Below are positions 25,756-34,746 of a stretch of 64,000 nucleotides of DNA, piece after piece; positions within the stretch are counted from its first letter, which is position 1, and each line of letters starts with the position of its first letter. The notes under the pieces were generated by a model. That model did no database searches. It worked only from the letters and a program-made list of their open reading frames with translations, and was not told the origin of the DNA. The DNA is from Hyalangium gracile (GTDB lineage: Bacteria > Myxococcota > Myxococcia > Myxococcales > Myxococcaceae). The DNA lies in assembly GCF_020103725.1 (NCBI RefSeq), contig NZ_JAHXBG010000012.1, positions 62,001-126,000 of the forward strand. The letters run 5' to 3'. The position numbers and the translations under genes are program-made.

Positions 25756-26940
25756 TCACTGGACCGAGAGCAGCCGCACCCGCTTGGTGATGCGGCGGTC
25801 CAGTGGCAGCCGCATGTCCACGAACTGCAGCGCCTCGTCGAACTCGAAGCTGAGCGTGGGCACGGGCGGGGTGATGGAGATGATGAGTTCGAACTGCCAG
25901 AGGCTCGTGAGCGTCTGCCGGCCGGCGAGCGCCTCGGGAGGAGGGGGCGGGAGCTGCTCGGCGGCGGCGCGCACGTCCTTCATGGCCTCCTTGTCCACCT
26001 GGACGTTGTTGCTGGGGGAGACGAGCGTCACCTCGAGCAGCTGCCCTTGCGTGTCCTGCACCACGCGGATGATGGCGCGGCGGGTGGCCAGGAACTGCTC
26101 TCGCATCTGCTGCCTCATCTCCCGGCGGGCGTTGAGGTTGGGGTCTCCGCTGGGCGGCCGGCGGTTCGGCTTGTCGGCGGCATCCGCCTCGAGGGGCGAG
26201 CCCGAGGAGCCATAGGCGGCGGCCCGGTCCCGCCAGATGCTGTTCCACGCCTTGCTGTTCTCCTGGGCCTGCTCCAGGAACCCCTTGAGGCCCTGGGAGG
26301 TGACGGCGCGCTCCGCATCCCAGGCCTTCAGCAGGCTCTTGCCGAGCTGGGTGAAGTAGGGGTGGACCAGCCCACGCTCCACCTTGCCCTTGCCCAGGCT
26401 GTTGAGGGCCAGGTTGTCGACGATCTGCTGCGCGGACTGGGTGGGGAGCCCTCCCGAGGGGACTCCTGCATCCACCGGGCCCACGGCGATCCCACCGCCC
26501 GGAGTGAGGGACGGGGAGGGGATGAGCCTGGGACTGGGAGTGAGACGGAGGCTGTCGGCACGGGGCGCATCCGCCGCCAGGGGCATGTCGGCGCGCGGGA
26601 CGTCGCTGGCGGGAGGAGGAGGCTCGGCAACCTGAGCCGTCGCCTCGGGCGGCGTCGCGGGGCGAGGCGGTGGAGGTGGAGGAGGCGCCTCCACGACCGG
26701 CCTGGGTGGGGGGCGTGGTGGCGCCGGAGCGGGTGGTGGAGGAGGAGGCGGTGGCTCGGGAGGCTGCGGAGCGGGTGGGGAGACCTCCACCTCCACGAAC
26801 TCGAGCGTCACCGGAGGAGGGGGAGGAGGACGGTTCGCGGCATCCCGCGCGTTCGCCGCCAGCAGGAGCCACGCGAGTGCGTGCACGCCCATGCTGAGGG
26901 CGAGGGCGAGCAGCAGGCGACGGGGAGGTGCCGGCGACAT
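25756..26940 (-). CDS. TonB-like protein with long proline-rich spacer
   Basis: 394 residues. A short cytoplasmic start and one membrane helix (about 8-28) are followed by a Pro-rich spacer to about residue 130, containing runs of 6-9 prolines. A C-terminal domain (about 260-394) resembles the TonB C-terminal fold, seen at RRAIIRVVQDTQGQLLEVTLVSPS and related segments. TonB proteins pass inner-membrane energy to outer-membrane receptors. No exbB, exbD or TonB-dependent receptor is near. The polyproline runs would make translation EF-P dependent. Divergent from the NAPRT gene across 122 bases. Confidence 0.75.
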   Translation of the reverse strand: MSPAPPRRLLLALALSMGVHALAWLLLAANARDAANRPPPPPPVTLEFVEVEVSPPAPQPPEPPPPPPPPAPAPPRPPPRPVVEAPPPPPPPRPATPPEATAQVAEPPPPASDVPRADMPLAADAPRADSLRLTPSPRLIPSPSLTPGGGIAVGPVDAGVPSGGLPTQSAQQIVDNLALNSLGKGKVERGLVHPYFTQLGKSLLKAWDAERAVTSQGLKGFLEQAQENSKAWNSIWRDRAAAYGSSGSPLEADAADKPNRRPPSGDPNLNARREMRQQMREQFLATRRAIIRVVQDTQGQLLEVTLVSPSNNVQVDKEAMKDVRAAAEQLPPPPPEALAGRQTLTSLWQFELIISITPPVPTLSFEFDEALQFVDMRLPLDRRITKRVRLLSVQ

Positions 26941-27062
26941 GGAGTCCTGGATCTAAACGCGGTCGCTCCATCGCGCTCGGCGCCGGTCGGGCGGAGCGTG
27001 GAGCATGAGGATGCCCCCACGCGCGGGATGATACTCTCCGCGGCCAGGAGGCAGATACCTAC

Positions 27063-28508
27063 ATGGCGACCTCGCTGCTCGCGACGGACGGCTACAAGTT
27101 CAGCATGGCGGAGGCGGGCTGGCCCCTGCGCCGGGAGACGTTCTATTACACCCACCGCAAGGGCGGCCTTCAGGTAGTCCCGCTGGACATCCCTGCCTTC
27201 ATCCACAAGCTGCTGCCCGAGCCCAGGCCCGAGGACTACGAGTTCCTGTCTCGCAACGACTACGAGATGGGCATCGGCTTCAAGGCGGGCATCCTGGGAA
27301 AGGATCGGCTCGTCATCCACGCGCTGCCTCGCGGAGCGCTCTTCTATCCGAAGGAGCCGGTGCTCTCGCTCTGCGGGCCCTCGGCCATGGTGTCCTGGCT
27401 GGAGCCGCTGCTGATCCAGCTCAACTTCCGCATCCAGGTGGCGACGATGGCGCTCATGGACCGGGAGGAGCTGGCCCGCGCCCTGGCCGTCGTCACCTGC
27501 GAGCAACAGAAGCACATCGCCCTGGAGACGCTCGATGAGGTGGGCGTCAAGGCCGTGCCCATCCGCGTGGACTCGGAGGGCTACCTGAACCGCGTCCGCG
27601 GCCAGGTTCGCGAACTGGTGGAGATCGTCGAGGACCCCAGCCGCATCTTCGAGGTGGGCCTGCGTGCCGCCACCTGTCTGGAGCAGCACGAGATCGCCCT
27701 GCGCGCCTGCAAGGAAGCGGGCGTGGTACGCACCAGCAACGTGGAGGGCGCCCGCGCGCTGGGGATGATCCCCGTGGGCACCATGGGGCACGAGCACATC
27801 CAACGCTATGGCTCGGATGAAGCGGCCTTCCGCGCCATGCGCGAGCGCCGACCGCAGCGCTCCAGCTACCTGCTGGACACCTATGACACGCTGGCCTCCG
27901 GCCTGCCCGCCGCCTTCCGCCTCATCCGCGAGGAGCCGGGCCGGAGCGACTCCATCCGCTTCGACTCGGGCAACAAGAAGCTCCAGTACCTCTACGCCGT
28001 GACGCAGGCACGCGATCTGGGCATCCGCCCCGTCCACATCCTCGAGGACGGCCTGGACGCGCAGGCCACTCGCGAGTTCGAGGAGCTGCGCCGGCAGGTG
28101 GGCTGGGAGCCGTCGGCCCAGTTCTACGGCTACGGGGGCCACATCGTCGCTCGCCCCATGGAGTGCCCGTTCACACGCGACCGGGTGGCCGCCGTCTACA
28201 AGCTGTCACTCACGGGGCACAACCCGACCATGAAGTTCGGCAACGAGCTGGCGGAGGGCAAGCAGAGCGTCCCGGGCTCGCCTGTCCTCTTCCGGCGCCG
28301 CCACGGCTCCGGTCCCATCGGGCTTATCGCCCAGGAGGGCGAGGCGCCGCCCGAGGGCTACTTCCAGCTCACGGACAGCGCTCCCGAATCCCCCTCGCTC
28401 GTGGGCTCCCACAACACCGGCGCCAAGGAGATGCGCGTCGCCTATACGCCCGCGACCCAGGCGCTCGTCGACGAGCTGCGTCGCCGCCACTTCCCTCAGA
28501 GTCGCTAG
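27063..28508 (+). CDS. pncB: Nicotinate phosphoribosyltransferase
   Basis: 481 residues with an AGGAGG ribosome site about 14 bases before the ATG. The start LLATDGYKFSMAE (substrate-binding DxYK, here TDGYKFSM) and the later TSNVEGARALGMIPVGTMGHEH (read as TSNVEGARALG then GTMGHE) are characteristic of NAPRTase. The segment FDSGNKK adds the phosphate-binding region. It makes nicotinate mononucleotide from nicotinate and PRPP in the Preiss-Handler route to NAD. A nicotinamidase-like gene lies 3.7 kb downstream on the same strand and would supply nicotinate. Confidence 0.9.
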   Translation: MATSLLATDGYKFSMAEAGWPLRRETFYYTHRKGGLQVVPLDIPAFIHKLLPEPRPEDYEFLSRNDYEMGIGFKAGILGKDRLVIHALPRGALFYPKEPVLSLCGPSAMVSWLEPLLIQLNFRIQVATMALMDREELARALAVVTCEQQKHIALETLDEVGVKAVPIRVDSEGYLNRVRGQVRELVEIVEDPSRIFEVGLRAATCLEQHEIALRACKEAGVVRTSNVEGARALGMIPVGTMGHEHIQRYGSDEAAFRAMRERRPQRSSYLLDTYDTLASGLPAAFRLIREEPGRSDSIRFDSGNKKLQYLYAVTQARDLGIRPVHILEDGLDAQATREFEELRRQVGWEPSAQFYGYGGHIVARPMECPFTRDRVAAVYKLSLTGHNPTMKFGNELAEGKQSVPGSPVLFRRRHGSGPIGLIAQEGEAPPEGYFQLTDSAPESPSLVGSHNTGAKEMRVAYTPATQALVDELRRRHFPQSR

Positions 28509-28545
28509 GCGGTCCAAAGAAGTCTCGTCACGACTCCGTCAGAGG

Positions 28546-28564
28546 CTGCCCCTGAAACGGGCAG
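28546..28564 (+). terminator. Weak hairpin downstream of the NAPRT gene
   Basis: Arms CTGCCC and GGGCAG pair perfectly around a seven-base loop, 38 bases after the stop. There is no T run, so terminator activity is only possible. Confidence 0.35.
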
Positions 28565-28617
28565 AGGGCCGAGTCGCGCCCGCGTCCGGTCCGCCCGCCT
28601 GCCGGGCGCGCTCTGTA

Positions 28618-28646
28618 CGAACTGGTCTACTTGTCATACCAGTTCG
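28618..28646 (+). repeat. Intergenic palindromic element, copy C1
   Basis: Arms CGAACTGGTCTA and CATACCAGTTCG around loop CTTGT (28630-28634); 10 of 12 arm bases pair. It is followed by GTACC, as is copy A. A second copy starts nine bases later in the same orientation. Confidence 0.9.
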
Positions 28647-28655
28647 GTACCAATC

Positions 28656-28684
28656 CGAACCGGTATGCTTGTCATACCAGTTCG
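28656..28684 (+). repeat. Intergenic palindromic element, copy C2
   Basis: Arms CGAACCGGTATG and CATACCAGTTCG around loop CTTGT (28668-28672); 11 of 12 arm bases pair. It is the tandem partner of copy C1. Confidence 0.9.
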
Positions 28685-28953
28685 CTACAAGTCCGCTGAC
28701 AGGGTGCCTCCCTGGCCAGGCCGGTGTCTTGGCTCAGGTGCCTCCCTCCAGGGTCCAGGACCTTCGGCCCACGTACCTGGTCGGCCCCGGGGCGGTCAGG
28801 CAGCAGGCTCTCGAGGGCCCTGGTCGCCCGTGACCCAGGCTGGGGAACGTGGCGCCGATTCTGGCCGCCCTGAAGGGGCTGCGGTTTAATCCGCGCCCTG
28901 GCGCGCCGCGAGGGCCCGGGGTGGGATCTGCCCGCGCGCACACGAGAGATTGA

Positions 28954-31900
28954 ATGAACGCACGTGCCTTGAAGATTGCCCCGTTTCTCTTTGGTTCGGG
29001 GCTGTGCGCACTGGTGTACCAGACCGCGTGGCAGCGCGAGCTGCGCCTCATCTTCGGAGCCTCCACCGCGGCGTCCGCGGCGGTGCTGGCCATCTTCATG
29101 GCCGGGCTCGGCCTGGGTGGCGCGCTGCTGGGTGGCCGCGCCGACAAGCACCGCCGCCCGCTGGAGCTGTACGGCAACCTCGAGGGGCTCATCGCCCTGA
29201 GCGCCGCGGCCACCCCGGTCCTCGTGTGGCTGGCGCGCAAGGTGTACGTCGCGCTGGGCGGCACGGTGGCGCTCGGCATGTTCGGCGGCAGCGTGGTGCG
29301 GCTGGTGCTCTCGGCGCTGCTGCTCGCCGTGCCCACGATCCTGATGGGCGGCACCCTGCCTGCGGCGGCTCGCGCGGCGGAGACTTCCGATGACGTACGG
29401 CGGCGCGCGCTGGCCGTGCTCTATGGCGTGAACACCCTGGGCGCCGTGGCCGGCGCGGCCCTGTCCACCTTCTTCCTGTTCGAGGTCTTCGGCACCCAGC
29501 AGACGCTGTGGCTGGCGTGCCTCGCCAACGGCCTCATCGCCGTGGCGGCGCGGGTCGCCTCGCGCTCGATGCCGGAGCAGGAGACCGCCGCGGCTCCCGC
29601 TGTCGCTGCTCCCGTGGCCGAGTCCCCGGCCTCGACCGTGGCGCCTCCGCCGCGTCGCTTCGTCCTGGCCGCCGCCGCGGCGGTGGGCTTCGCCTTCCTG
29701 CTGATGGAGCTCGTCTGGTACCGGATGCTGAGCCCGCTGCTGGGCGGCTCCACCTTCACCTTCGGCCTCATCCTCATCGTCGCGCTGCTGGGCATCGGCC
29801 TGGGAGGCGCGGCCTACGCGGTGTGGCGGCAGGACCGGCCCGCGACCATGCGGGGCTTTGCCCTGACGTGCCTCGCCGAGGCGCTCTTCATCGCCGTGCC
29901 CTATGCGCTCGGGGACCGGCTGGCCGTCGTCGCGATGATGCTGCGCTCGCTCGAGGGCTTCGGGTTCCTCGGGCTGGTGCTGAGCTGGGCCATGGTGGCC
30001 TCGCTCGTCATCCTCCCGGCGGCTTTCATCTCGGGCGTCCAGTTCCCCCTGCTCCTGGCGCTGCTGGGGCGCGGCCGTGACAACGTGGGCCGCGAGGTGG
30101 GCCTGGCGTACGCGTGGAACACCGTGGGCTCCATCGTGGGCTCGCTGGCCGGTGGCTTCGGGCTCATGCCGCTGCTGACGGCACCTGGAACCTGGCGGCT
30201 CGTCGTGGCGCTGCTCCTGGTGCTGGGCGCGGCGGCCCTCGTGCTGTCTCTGAAGCTGGAGCGCCAGCCCGGCAAGCTCTGGGTGCCCGCCCTGGCTGGA
30301 GCCCTGGCCGTGATGATGCTGATGGAGGCCGGCCCCACCGCCGCCTGGCGTCACAACCCCATCGGCGCCGGCCGCGCGCGGCTGGAGAAGCCCACGCTCA
30401 ACAAGCTGCGCAACTGGCTGGAGACGCCCCGGCGCGAGACGATGTGGGAGTACGAGGGCATCGAGAGCAGCGTCGGCGTGCTCGTGCGCGATGGCCCGGC
30501 CTTCCACGTCAACGGCAAGTCGGACGGCGGCAGCATCGGAGATGCCTCCACCCAGGTCATGAGCGGACTGGTGGGCATGCTGCTCCACCCGCAGCCGCGC
30601 AAGGCGCTCGTCATCGGCCTGGGCACCGGTAGCACCGCGGGGTGGATCGGTGCCGTGCCGGACGTGGAACGTGTGGACGTGGTGGAGATCGAGCCCGCCA
30701 TCCTCAAGGTCGCCGAGCACTGCTCGGCGGTGAACCAGAACGTCCTGTCCAACCCGAAGGTCCACACCTTCATCGGAGACGCGCGCGAGGTGCTGCTCGC
30801 CTCCCGCGAGAAGTACGACATCATCTTCTCCGAGCCCTCCAACCCCTACCGCGCCGGCATCTCCAGCCTCTTCACCCAGGACTTCTACCAGGCGGTGAGG
30901 GAGCGGCTGGCCCCCGGCGGCATCTTCATCCAGTGGCTCCAGGCGTACGAGATCGACGCCACCACGGTGAAGAGCGCCTACGCCACGCTGGCCTCGGTGT
31001 TCCCCTCCGTGGAGACGTGGCAGACCAACAGCGTGGACCTGCTGCTGGTGGCCACCGAGGCCCCGCTCACGTACGACGCCGACCGGATGCGGGCCCGGCT
31101 GGCCCAGGAGCCCTTCCACAAGGCCACCACCGTCGCGTGGTCCACCGATGAGCTGGAGGGCGTGCTAGCGCACTACATCGGTGGGGACCTGCTCGCCCGG
31201 AAGCTGGCGGAGGGGCAGGAGGAGCTCATCAACACCGATGATCTCTCCTTCATGGAGTTCGCCATCGCCCGGACGGTGGGGCGCACGGAGTCCGCGAAGC
31301 TCCCCGTCTCGCTGCGCGCGGGGGCTGCCAGCCTCCAGACGACGCGTCCCCAGGTGGGCAAGGGCACGGTCGACTGGGACCGTGTGGAGATGCAGCGAGT
31401 CCTCGTGGCCGCCGCCAGCCGTCAGAAGCTGCTGACATATCCCACGCAGGTGCCTCGCGGCGCCGCGGACCGCCAGCTGTTCGTCGAGCTGTTCACCCGC
31501 GGGGACGTGCCGGGCGCCGTTCGCCGGTGGCGCGAGGCGGGGTGGCAGCCCCGAGGCCTGGTGGAGCTGACGATGGTGGGGCAGGCGCTGGCGCAGATGG
31601 GGGATGAGGCCGCCGTGCCCGTCCTGGATCAGCTCCGGCCGCTGGCGCCCATGGAGGCGGAGACGCTACTCGGCGTCCTGCGGCTGCGGCAGGGGCGCTG
31701 GACGGAGGCCGCCAATGCCCTGGGGCTGGCCTACGAGGCGCTCCACCGCGAGCCCTGGGGGCAGCGCACCGTGGCCAGCCTCCTCATGGCGGCGACGCAG
31801 GAGCTGGCGCAGAAGGAGCGCTCGCTGGGCATGCGCCTCTATGCCCAGCTCGAGAAGCCTTTCGCTGGACTGGCGCTCCAGCCTCAGCGCGAGCGGGCCC

Positions 31901-32175
31901 GGCTGAGCCTGGCCCGGGTGCTCGACTGGCGCGGGCTCTGCCAGAAGGCGCTGCAGCCCTACGAGCAGCACCCGATGTGGCAGCGCGGCTTCCTGGTCGA
32001 TCGCTACGAGTGCTACGACGCCAACAAGGATCCGCTGCGCGAGCCGGCCCTGGCCTCGCTCTCCGCCTTCCTCATCGACGAGCCGCCCGCGCTCTTCGAG
32101 CAGGAAGGGGGCGGCCCGGTGCTGGACGAGTCCGACCCGGGCTCCAGCGCCGTGTCCCAGGACAACGCGCCCTAG
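28954..32175 (+). CDS. Fused MFS-like membrane/spermidine-synthase-like methyltransferase-fold protein with TPR tail
   Basis: 1073 residues. Residues about 1-465 hold two blocks of membrane helices separated by a Pro/Ala linker, matching the fused MFS/spermidine synthase family. A Rossmann domain follows, with the SAM-type loop GLGTGST near 554 and VEIEPA after it. The segment FSEPSNPYRAG lies near 625, where true spermidine synthases carry catalytic aspartates. The last 270 residues are TPR-like helices. The substrate is unknown; genuine polyamine synthesis is doubtful because the Asp pair is not conserved. The gene stands alone after a long intergenic region. Confidence 0.8.
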   Translation: MNARALKIAPFLFGSGLCALVYQTAWQRELRLIFGASTAASAAVLAIFMAGLGLGGALLGGRADKHRRPLELYGNLEGLIALSAAATPVLVWLARKVYVALGGTVALGMFGGSVVRLVLSALLLAVPTILMGGTLPAAARAAETSDDVRRRALAVLYGVNTLGAVAGAALSTFFLFEVFGTQQTLWLACLANGLIAVAARVASRSMPEQETAAAPAVAAPVAESPASTVAPPPRRFVLAAAAAVGFAFLLMELVWYRMLSPLLGGSTFTFGLILIVALLGIGLGGAAYAVWRQDRPATMRGFALTCLAEALFIAVPYALGDRLAVVAMMLRSLEGFGFLGLVLSWAMVASLVILPAAFISGVQFPLLLALLGRGRDNVGREVGLAYAWNTVGSIVGSLAGGFGLMPLLTAPGTWRLVVALLLVLGAAALVLSLKLERQPGKLWVPALAGALAVMMLMEAGPTAAWRHNPIGAGRARLEKPTLNKLRNWLETPRRETMWEYEGIESSVGVLVRDGPAFHVNGKSDGGSIGDASTQVMSGLVGMLLHPQPRKALVIGLGTGSTAGWIGAVPDVERVDVVEIEPAILKVAEHCSAVNQNVLSNPKVHTFIGDAREVLLASREKYDIIFSEPSNPYRAGISSLFTQDFYQAVRERLAPGGIFIQWLQAYEIDATTVKSAYATLASVFPSVETWQTNSVDLLLVATEAPLTYDADRMRARLAQEPFHKATTVAWSTDELEGVLAHYIGGDLLARKLAEGQEELINTDDLSFMEFAIARTVGRTESAKLPVSLRAGAASLQTTRPQVGKGTVDWDRVEMQRVLVAAASRQKLLTYPTQVPRGAADRQLFVELFTRGDVPGAVRRWREAGWQPRGLVELTMVGQALAQMGDEAAVPVLDQLRPLAPMEAETLLGVLRLRQGRWTEAANALGLAYEALHREPWGQRTVASLLMAATQELAQKERSLGMRLYAQLEKPFAGLALQPQRERARLSLARVLDWRGLCQKALQPYEQHPMWQRGFLVDRYECYDANKDPLREPALASLSAFLIDEPPALFEQEGGGPVLDESDPGSSAVSQDNAP

Positions 32176-32227
32176 CGGACCTCCAGGCGCCTATGATGGC
32201 GCAGCAACCCAGACCTCGGAGAACGTC

Positions 32228-33199
32228 ATGGCATTGCCCATCCCCCGCTTCCATGAGGACGCTCGCGCCGGACAGCTCTACCTCGAGCGCGCCGCCGAGG
32301 TCGCCCAGGAGGCCCGCCGCTACGCCGAGGCCCATCGCATCCGCCCCGCTCGCGAGGACCGCGTCCGCGTGGCCGCCTTCGGCATCGACGTGCAGGTGGC
32401 CTTCTGCACCCCCGGTGCCAGCCTCTTCGTCCCCGGCGCCGTCGAGGACACCCAGCGCGCGCTGCGCTGGCTCTACGCGAACCTGGATCGCGTGAGCGAG
32501 CTCGTCTTCTCGCTCGACACCCACCGCGCCTTCCAGATCTTCCACCCCTCCTGGTGGCAGGACGCCGGGGGGATGCCGCCGCCGCCGCTCACCCCCATCA
32601 CCTCCGCCGACATCCGCGACGGGCGCTGGCGGCCCACCCGCCACCCGGAGGAGAGCCTCGCCTACTGCGAGCGGCTCGAGTCCAGCGGCAGGTACATCCT
32701 CACCATCTGGCCCTTCCACGCGCTGCTCGGCGGCCTCAGCCACCCGCTCGTGCCCGCCGTGTACGAGGCCAGCCTCTTCCACACGCTCGTGCGCGACACG
32801 CAGACGTGGTTCGAGCTCAAGGGCGAGCACCCGCTCACGGAGAACTACTCCGTCCTCTCGCCCGAGGTGACCGAGGTGCGTGGCCAGAAGGTCGGCGCCT
32901 TCAACACCGCGCTCTTCGACCGGCTCATGTCCTTCGACCGCGTCTACGTCTTCGGGCAGGCCCGCTCCCACTGCGTGCTGTCCACGCTCATGGACCTGCG
33001 CCAGCACATCGAGAAGACGGACCCCTCGAAGATGGGCCGCATCTTCATCCTCGAGGACGCGATGAGCTCCGTGCCCGCGCCGCCGCTGGAGCCGCTGCCG
33101 CCCTCGCTCGACTTCCCGCGCGTGGCCGACGCCGCCTTCCGCGAGCTCCAGCAGGCGGGGATGCGCGTGGTGAAGACCACCGAGCCCCTCGACGTGTGA
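32228..33199 (+). CDS. Nicotinamidase-like isochorismatase-family hydrolase
   Basis: 323 residues, longer than the usual 180-220. The cysteine-hydrolase triad can be placed: Asp54 (FGIDVQVAF), Lys198 (ELKGEH, followed by ENYS) and Cys249 (QARSHCVLST). Metal ligands are likely Asp97/His99 (SLDTH) and a histidine near 106; WPFH (161-164) matches the WPxHC region. The KG-then-YS pattern is typical of nicotinamidases, which turn nicotinamide into nicotinate. That fits the nicotinate phosphoribosyltransferase upstream. GGAG lies just before the ATG. The N-terminal 45-residue helical extension is unusual. Confidence 0.78.
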   Translation: MALPIPRFHEDARAGQLYLERAAEVAQEARRYAEAHRIRPAREDRVRVAAFGIDVQVAFCTPGASLFVPGAVEDTQRALRWLYANLDRVSELVFSLDTHRAFQIFHPSWWQDAGGMPPPPLTPITSADIRDGRWRPTRHPEESLAYCERLESSGRYILTIWPFHALLGGLSHPLVPAVYEASLFHTLVRDTQTWFELKGEHPLTENYSVLSPEVTEVRGQKVGAFNTALFDRLMSFDRVYVFGQARSHCVLSTLMDLRQHIEKTDPSKMGRIFILEDAMSSVPAPPLEPLPPSLDFPRVADAAFRELQQAGMRVVKTTEPLDV

Positions 33200-33229
33200 G
33201 CCGGGGCGGCGTCCCCCGGCGCCACACCG

Positions 33230-34405
33230 CTACAGAGCGTTTCCGTCCGCGTGCTCGTCCCGGCGCCCCCGGTCGCGATCCCGGGCGTCGTGGGGCTTCA
33301 TGTGCCGGGCCGTGGAGGCCCAGCGCGCGGCGGCCGCCTTCAGCGCGAGGATGGCGGCCTCCTTGTCGAGCGCCGGGTTCCCCACGTCGATGACCTCCTG
33401 GAACATGGACGTGTCCAGGCCCTCCTCGCGCACCACCGAGCCCGCGAAGAGCACCACGGGCTTGCCCAGCTCCTTGCCCGAGCGCGCCAGGGCGGAGGGC
33501 CCCTTGCCCAGCGCCGTCTGCCGATCGAACCGCCCCTCGCCGGTGAGCACCGCGTCCGCCACCGCCACCCGCCGCTCCAGGTGGAGCGCTCGCGCCACCA
33601 GCCCATACCCCGAGACGATGTTCGCGCCCGCGAGCACCGCGAGCCCGTAGGCGAACCCGCCCGCCGCTCCCGCGCCGGGGACGCGGATGAACTCGGGCGC
33701 CAGGCCCTGGGCGAAGAAGGCCAGCGCCTCCTCCAGCTCCTCCACGAGCTGCGGATCCGCGCCCTTCTGCGGGCCGAAGAGCCGCGAGGCCCCATTCGGC
33801 CCGAGCAGCGGCGCCGTCACGTCCGTGGCCGCCAGCAGCTCCACCTCCACCAGCCGCGGGTGGGCCTGGCTGCTGTCCACTCGCGCCAGCCGGCGCAGCG
33901 CCGTGCCTCCGGGGGGAAGCTCCTGGCCCTCCGGGTCGAGGAAGCGGTAGCCCAGCGCCTTGAGCGCCCCGGTCCCCGCGTCATTCGTCGCGCTGCCACC
34001 CAGCCCGACGATGAGCCGCGAGCAGCCCGCGTCCAGCGCCGCCCGCATCAGCTCGCCGGTGCCGTAGGTGGAGGCCCGCCGGAGATCCCGCTGCTCCGGG
34101 CGGAGCAGGGACAGCCCCGAGGCCGCCGCCATCTCGATGATGGCCGTGCGTCCGCCCTCCAGCAGCGCATAGGCCGCCTGGACGGGCTCGCCGAGCGGCC
34201 CCTGCACGGTGAGCACGCGGCGTTCGCCCGGAGCTCCGGCGAGCAGCGCATCCACCGTCCCAGGCCCGCCATCGGCCAGCGGCGCGACATCCAGGAGGAC
34301 GTCGGGGGCCTCCTGGCGGAGCCCCGCGCGGAGCGCCTCGGCGGCCTCCGAGGCGGTGAGGGTTCCCTTGAACTCTTGAGGAGCGATCAGCCAGCGCAGG
34401 ATCAC
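33230..34405 (-). CDS. Glycerate kinase (GK-I/GarK family)
   Basis: 391 residues from a GTG at 34405 that overlaps the upstream stop (GTGA); the longer open frame upstream is a shadow of the next gene. The start IAPQEFKGTLTASEAAEA is the family N-terminus. Other family blocks are PLADGGPGTVDALL, GLGGSATNDAGTGAL, FGPQKGA and VLTGEGRFDRQTALGKGP (each seen in order). It phosphorylates D-glycerate to 2-phosphoglycerate. The C-terminal tail (about 30 residues, Arg/Asp-rich) is not part of the family core. It is convergent with the nicotinamidase-like gene, 30 bases away. Confidence 0.88.
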   Translation of the reverse strand: MILRWLIAPQEFKGTLTASEAAEALRAGLRQEAPDVLLDVAPLADGGPGTVDALLAGAPGERRVLTVQGPLGEPVQAAYALLEGGRTAIIEMAAASGLSLLRPEQRDLRRASTYGTGELMRAALDAGCSRLIVGLGGSATNDAGTGALKALGYRFLDPEGQELPPGGTALRRLARVDSSQAHPRLVEVELLAATDVTAPLLGPNGASRLFGPQKGADPQLVEELEEALAFFAQGLAPEFIRVPGAGAAGGFAYGLAVLAGANIVSGYGLVARALHLERRVAVADAVLTGEGRFDRQTALGKGPSALARSGKELGKPVVLFAGSVVREEGLDTSMFQEVIDVGNPALDKEAAILALKAAAARWASTARHMKPHDARDRDRGRRDEHADGNAL

Positions 34406-34746
34406 GGTTGGGTCTTCGCTTCCTGGGTGGGCTCCACCGTGACGGTCTCTCCCGGCAGGCCAATGGCGATGCACCGGGACTGGATGCCGTCCTCCACGCA
34501 CTGCTCGTGGGCCTTGCACCGGCCCCGGCAGGGCAGGGAGACGCAGTAGCCGGTGGTGGTGTCGCACGTCGTCCCGGTGGGGCACGCGGCGTAGCAGCCT
34601 CCCTGGGCGCGCGAGACGCCCGAGGCCGCCACCGCGATCGCGGTGTTGATGGCCGCGTCCGCCGCCCCTCCCGAGCCGCTCGACTGACAGCCCGCGCTCA
34701 GCGCCAGCAGCGCCACCGCGGCCCACTGCTTCCATCGAAGGTTCAT
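34402..34746 (-). CDS. Small Cys-rich lipoprotein
   Basis: 114 residues from an ATG at 34746 that overlaps the YkgJ-like stop by four bases. The lipobox is LSAGC (Cys20). After a Ser/Gly/Ala linker, a compact domain carries eight cysteines in pairs (CYAACP, TTCDTTTGYC, LPCRGRCKAHEQC, SRC), like small disulfide-stabilised modules. The style recalls the larger Cys-rich lipoprotein at 41984. Function unknown. Co-transcribed with YkgJ and glycerate kinase. Confidence 0.75.
   Translation of the reverse strand: MNLRWKQWAAVALLALSAGCQSSGSGGAADAAINTAIAVAASGVSRAQGGCYAACPTGTTCDTTTGYCVSLPCRGRCKAHEQCVEDGIQSRCIAIGLPGETVTVEPTQEAKTQP

Larger units (their letters stand above)
28509..28953. other. 445-base intergenic region with two palindromic elements
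   Basis: No convincing gene is seen on either strand. The left third has a small GC hairpin (28546-28564) and two palindromic elements in tandem (28618-28646 and 28656-28684). The right part (28700-28953) is GC-rich, without recognisable elements apart from the GAGAG ribosome site before 28954. The promoter of the large downstream gene should lie here. Confidence 0.7.
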
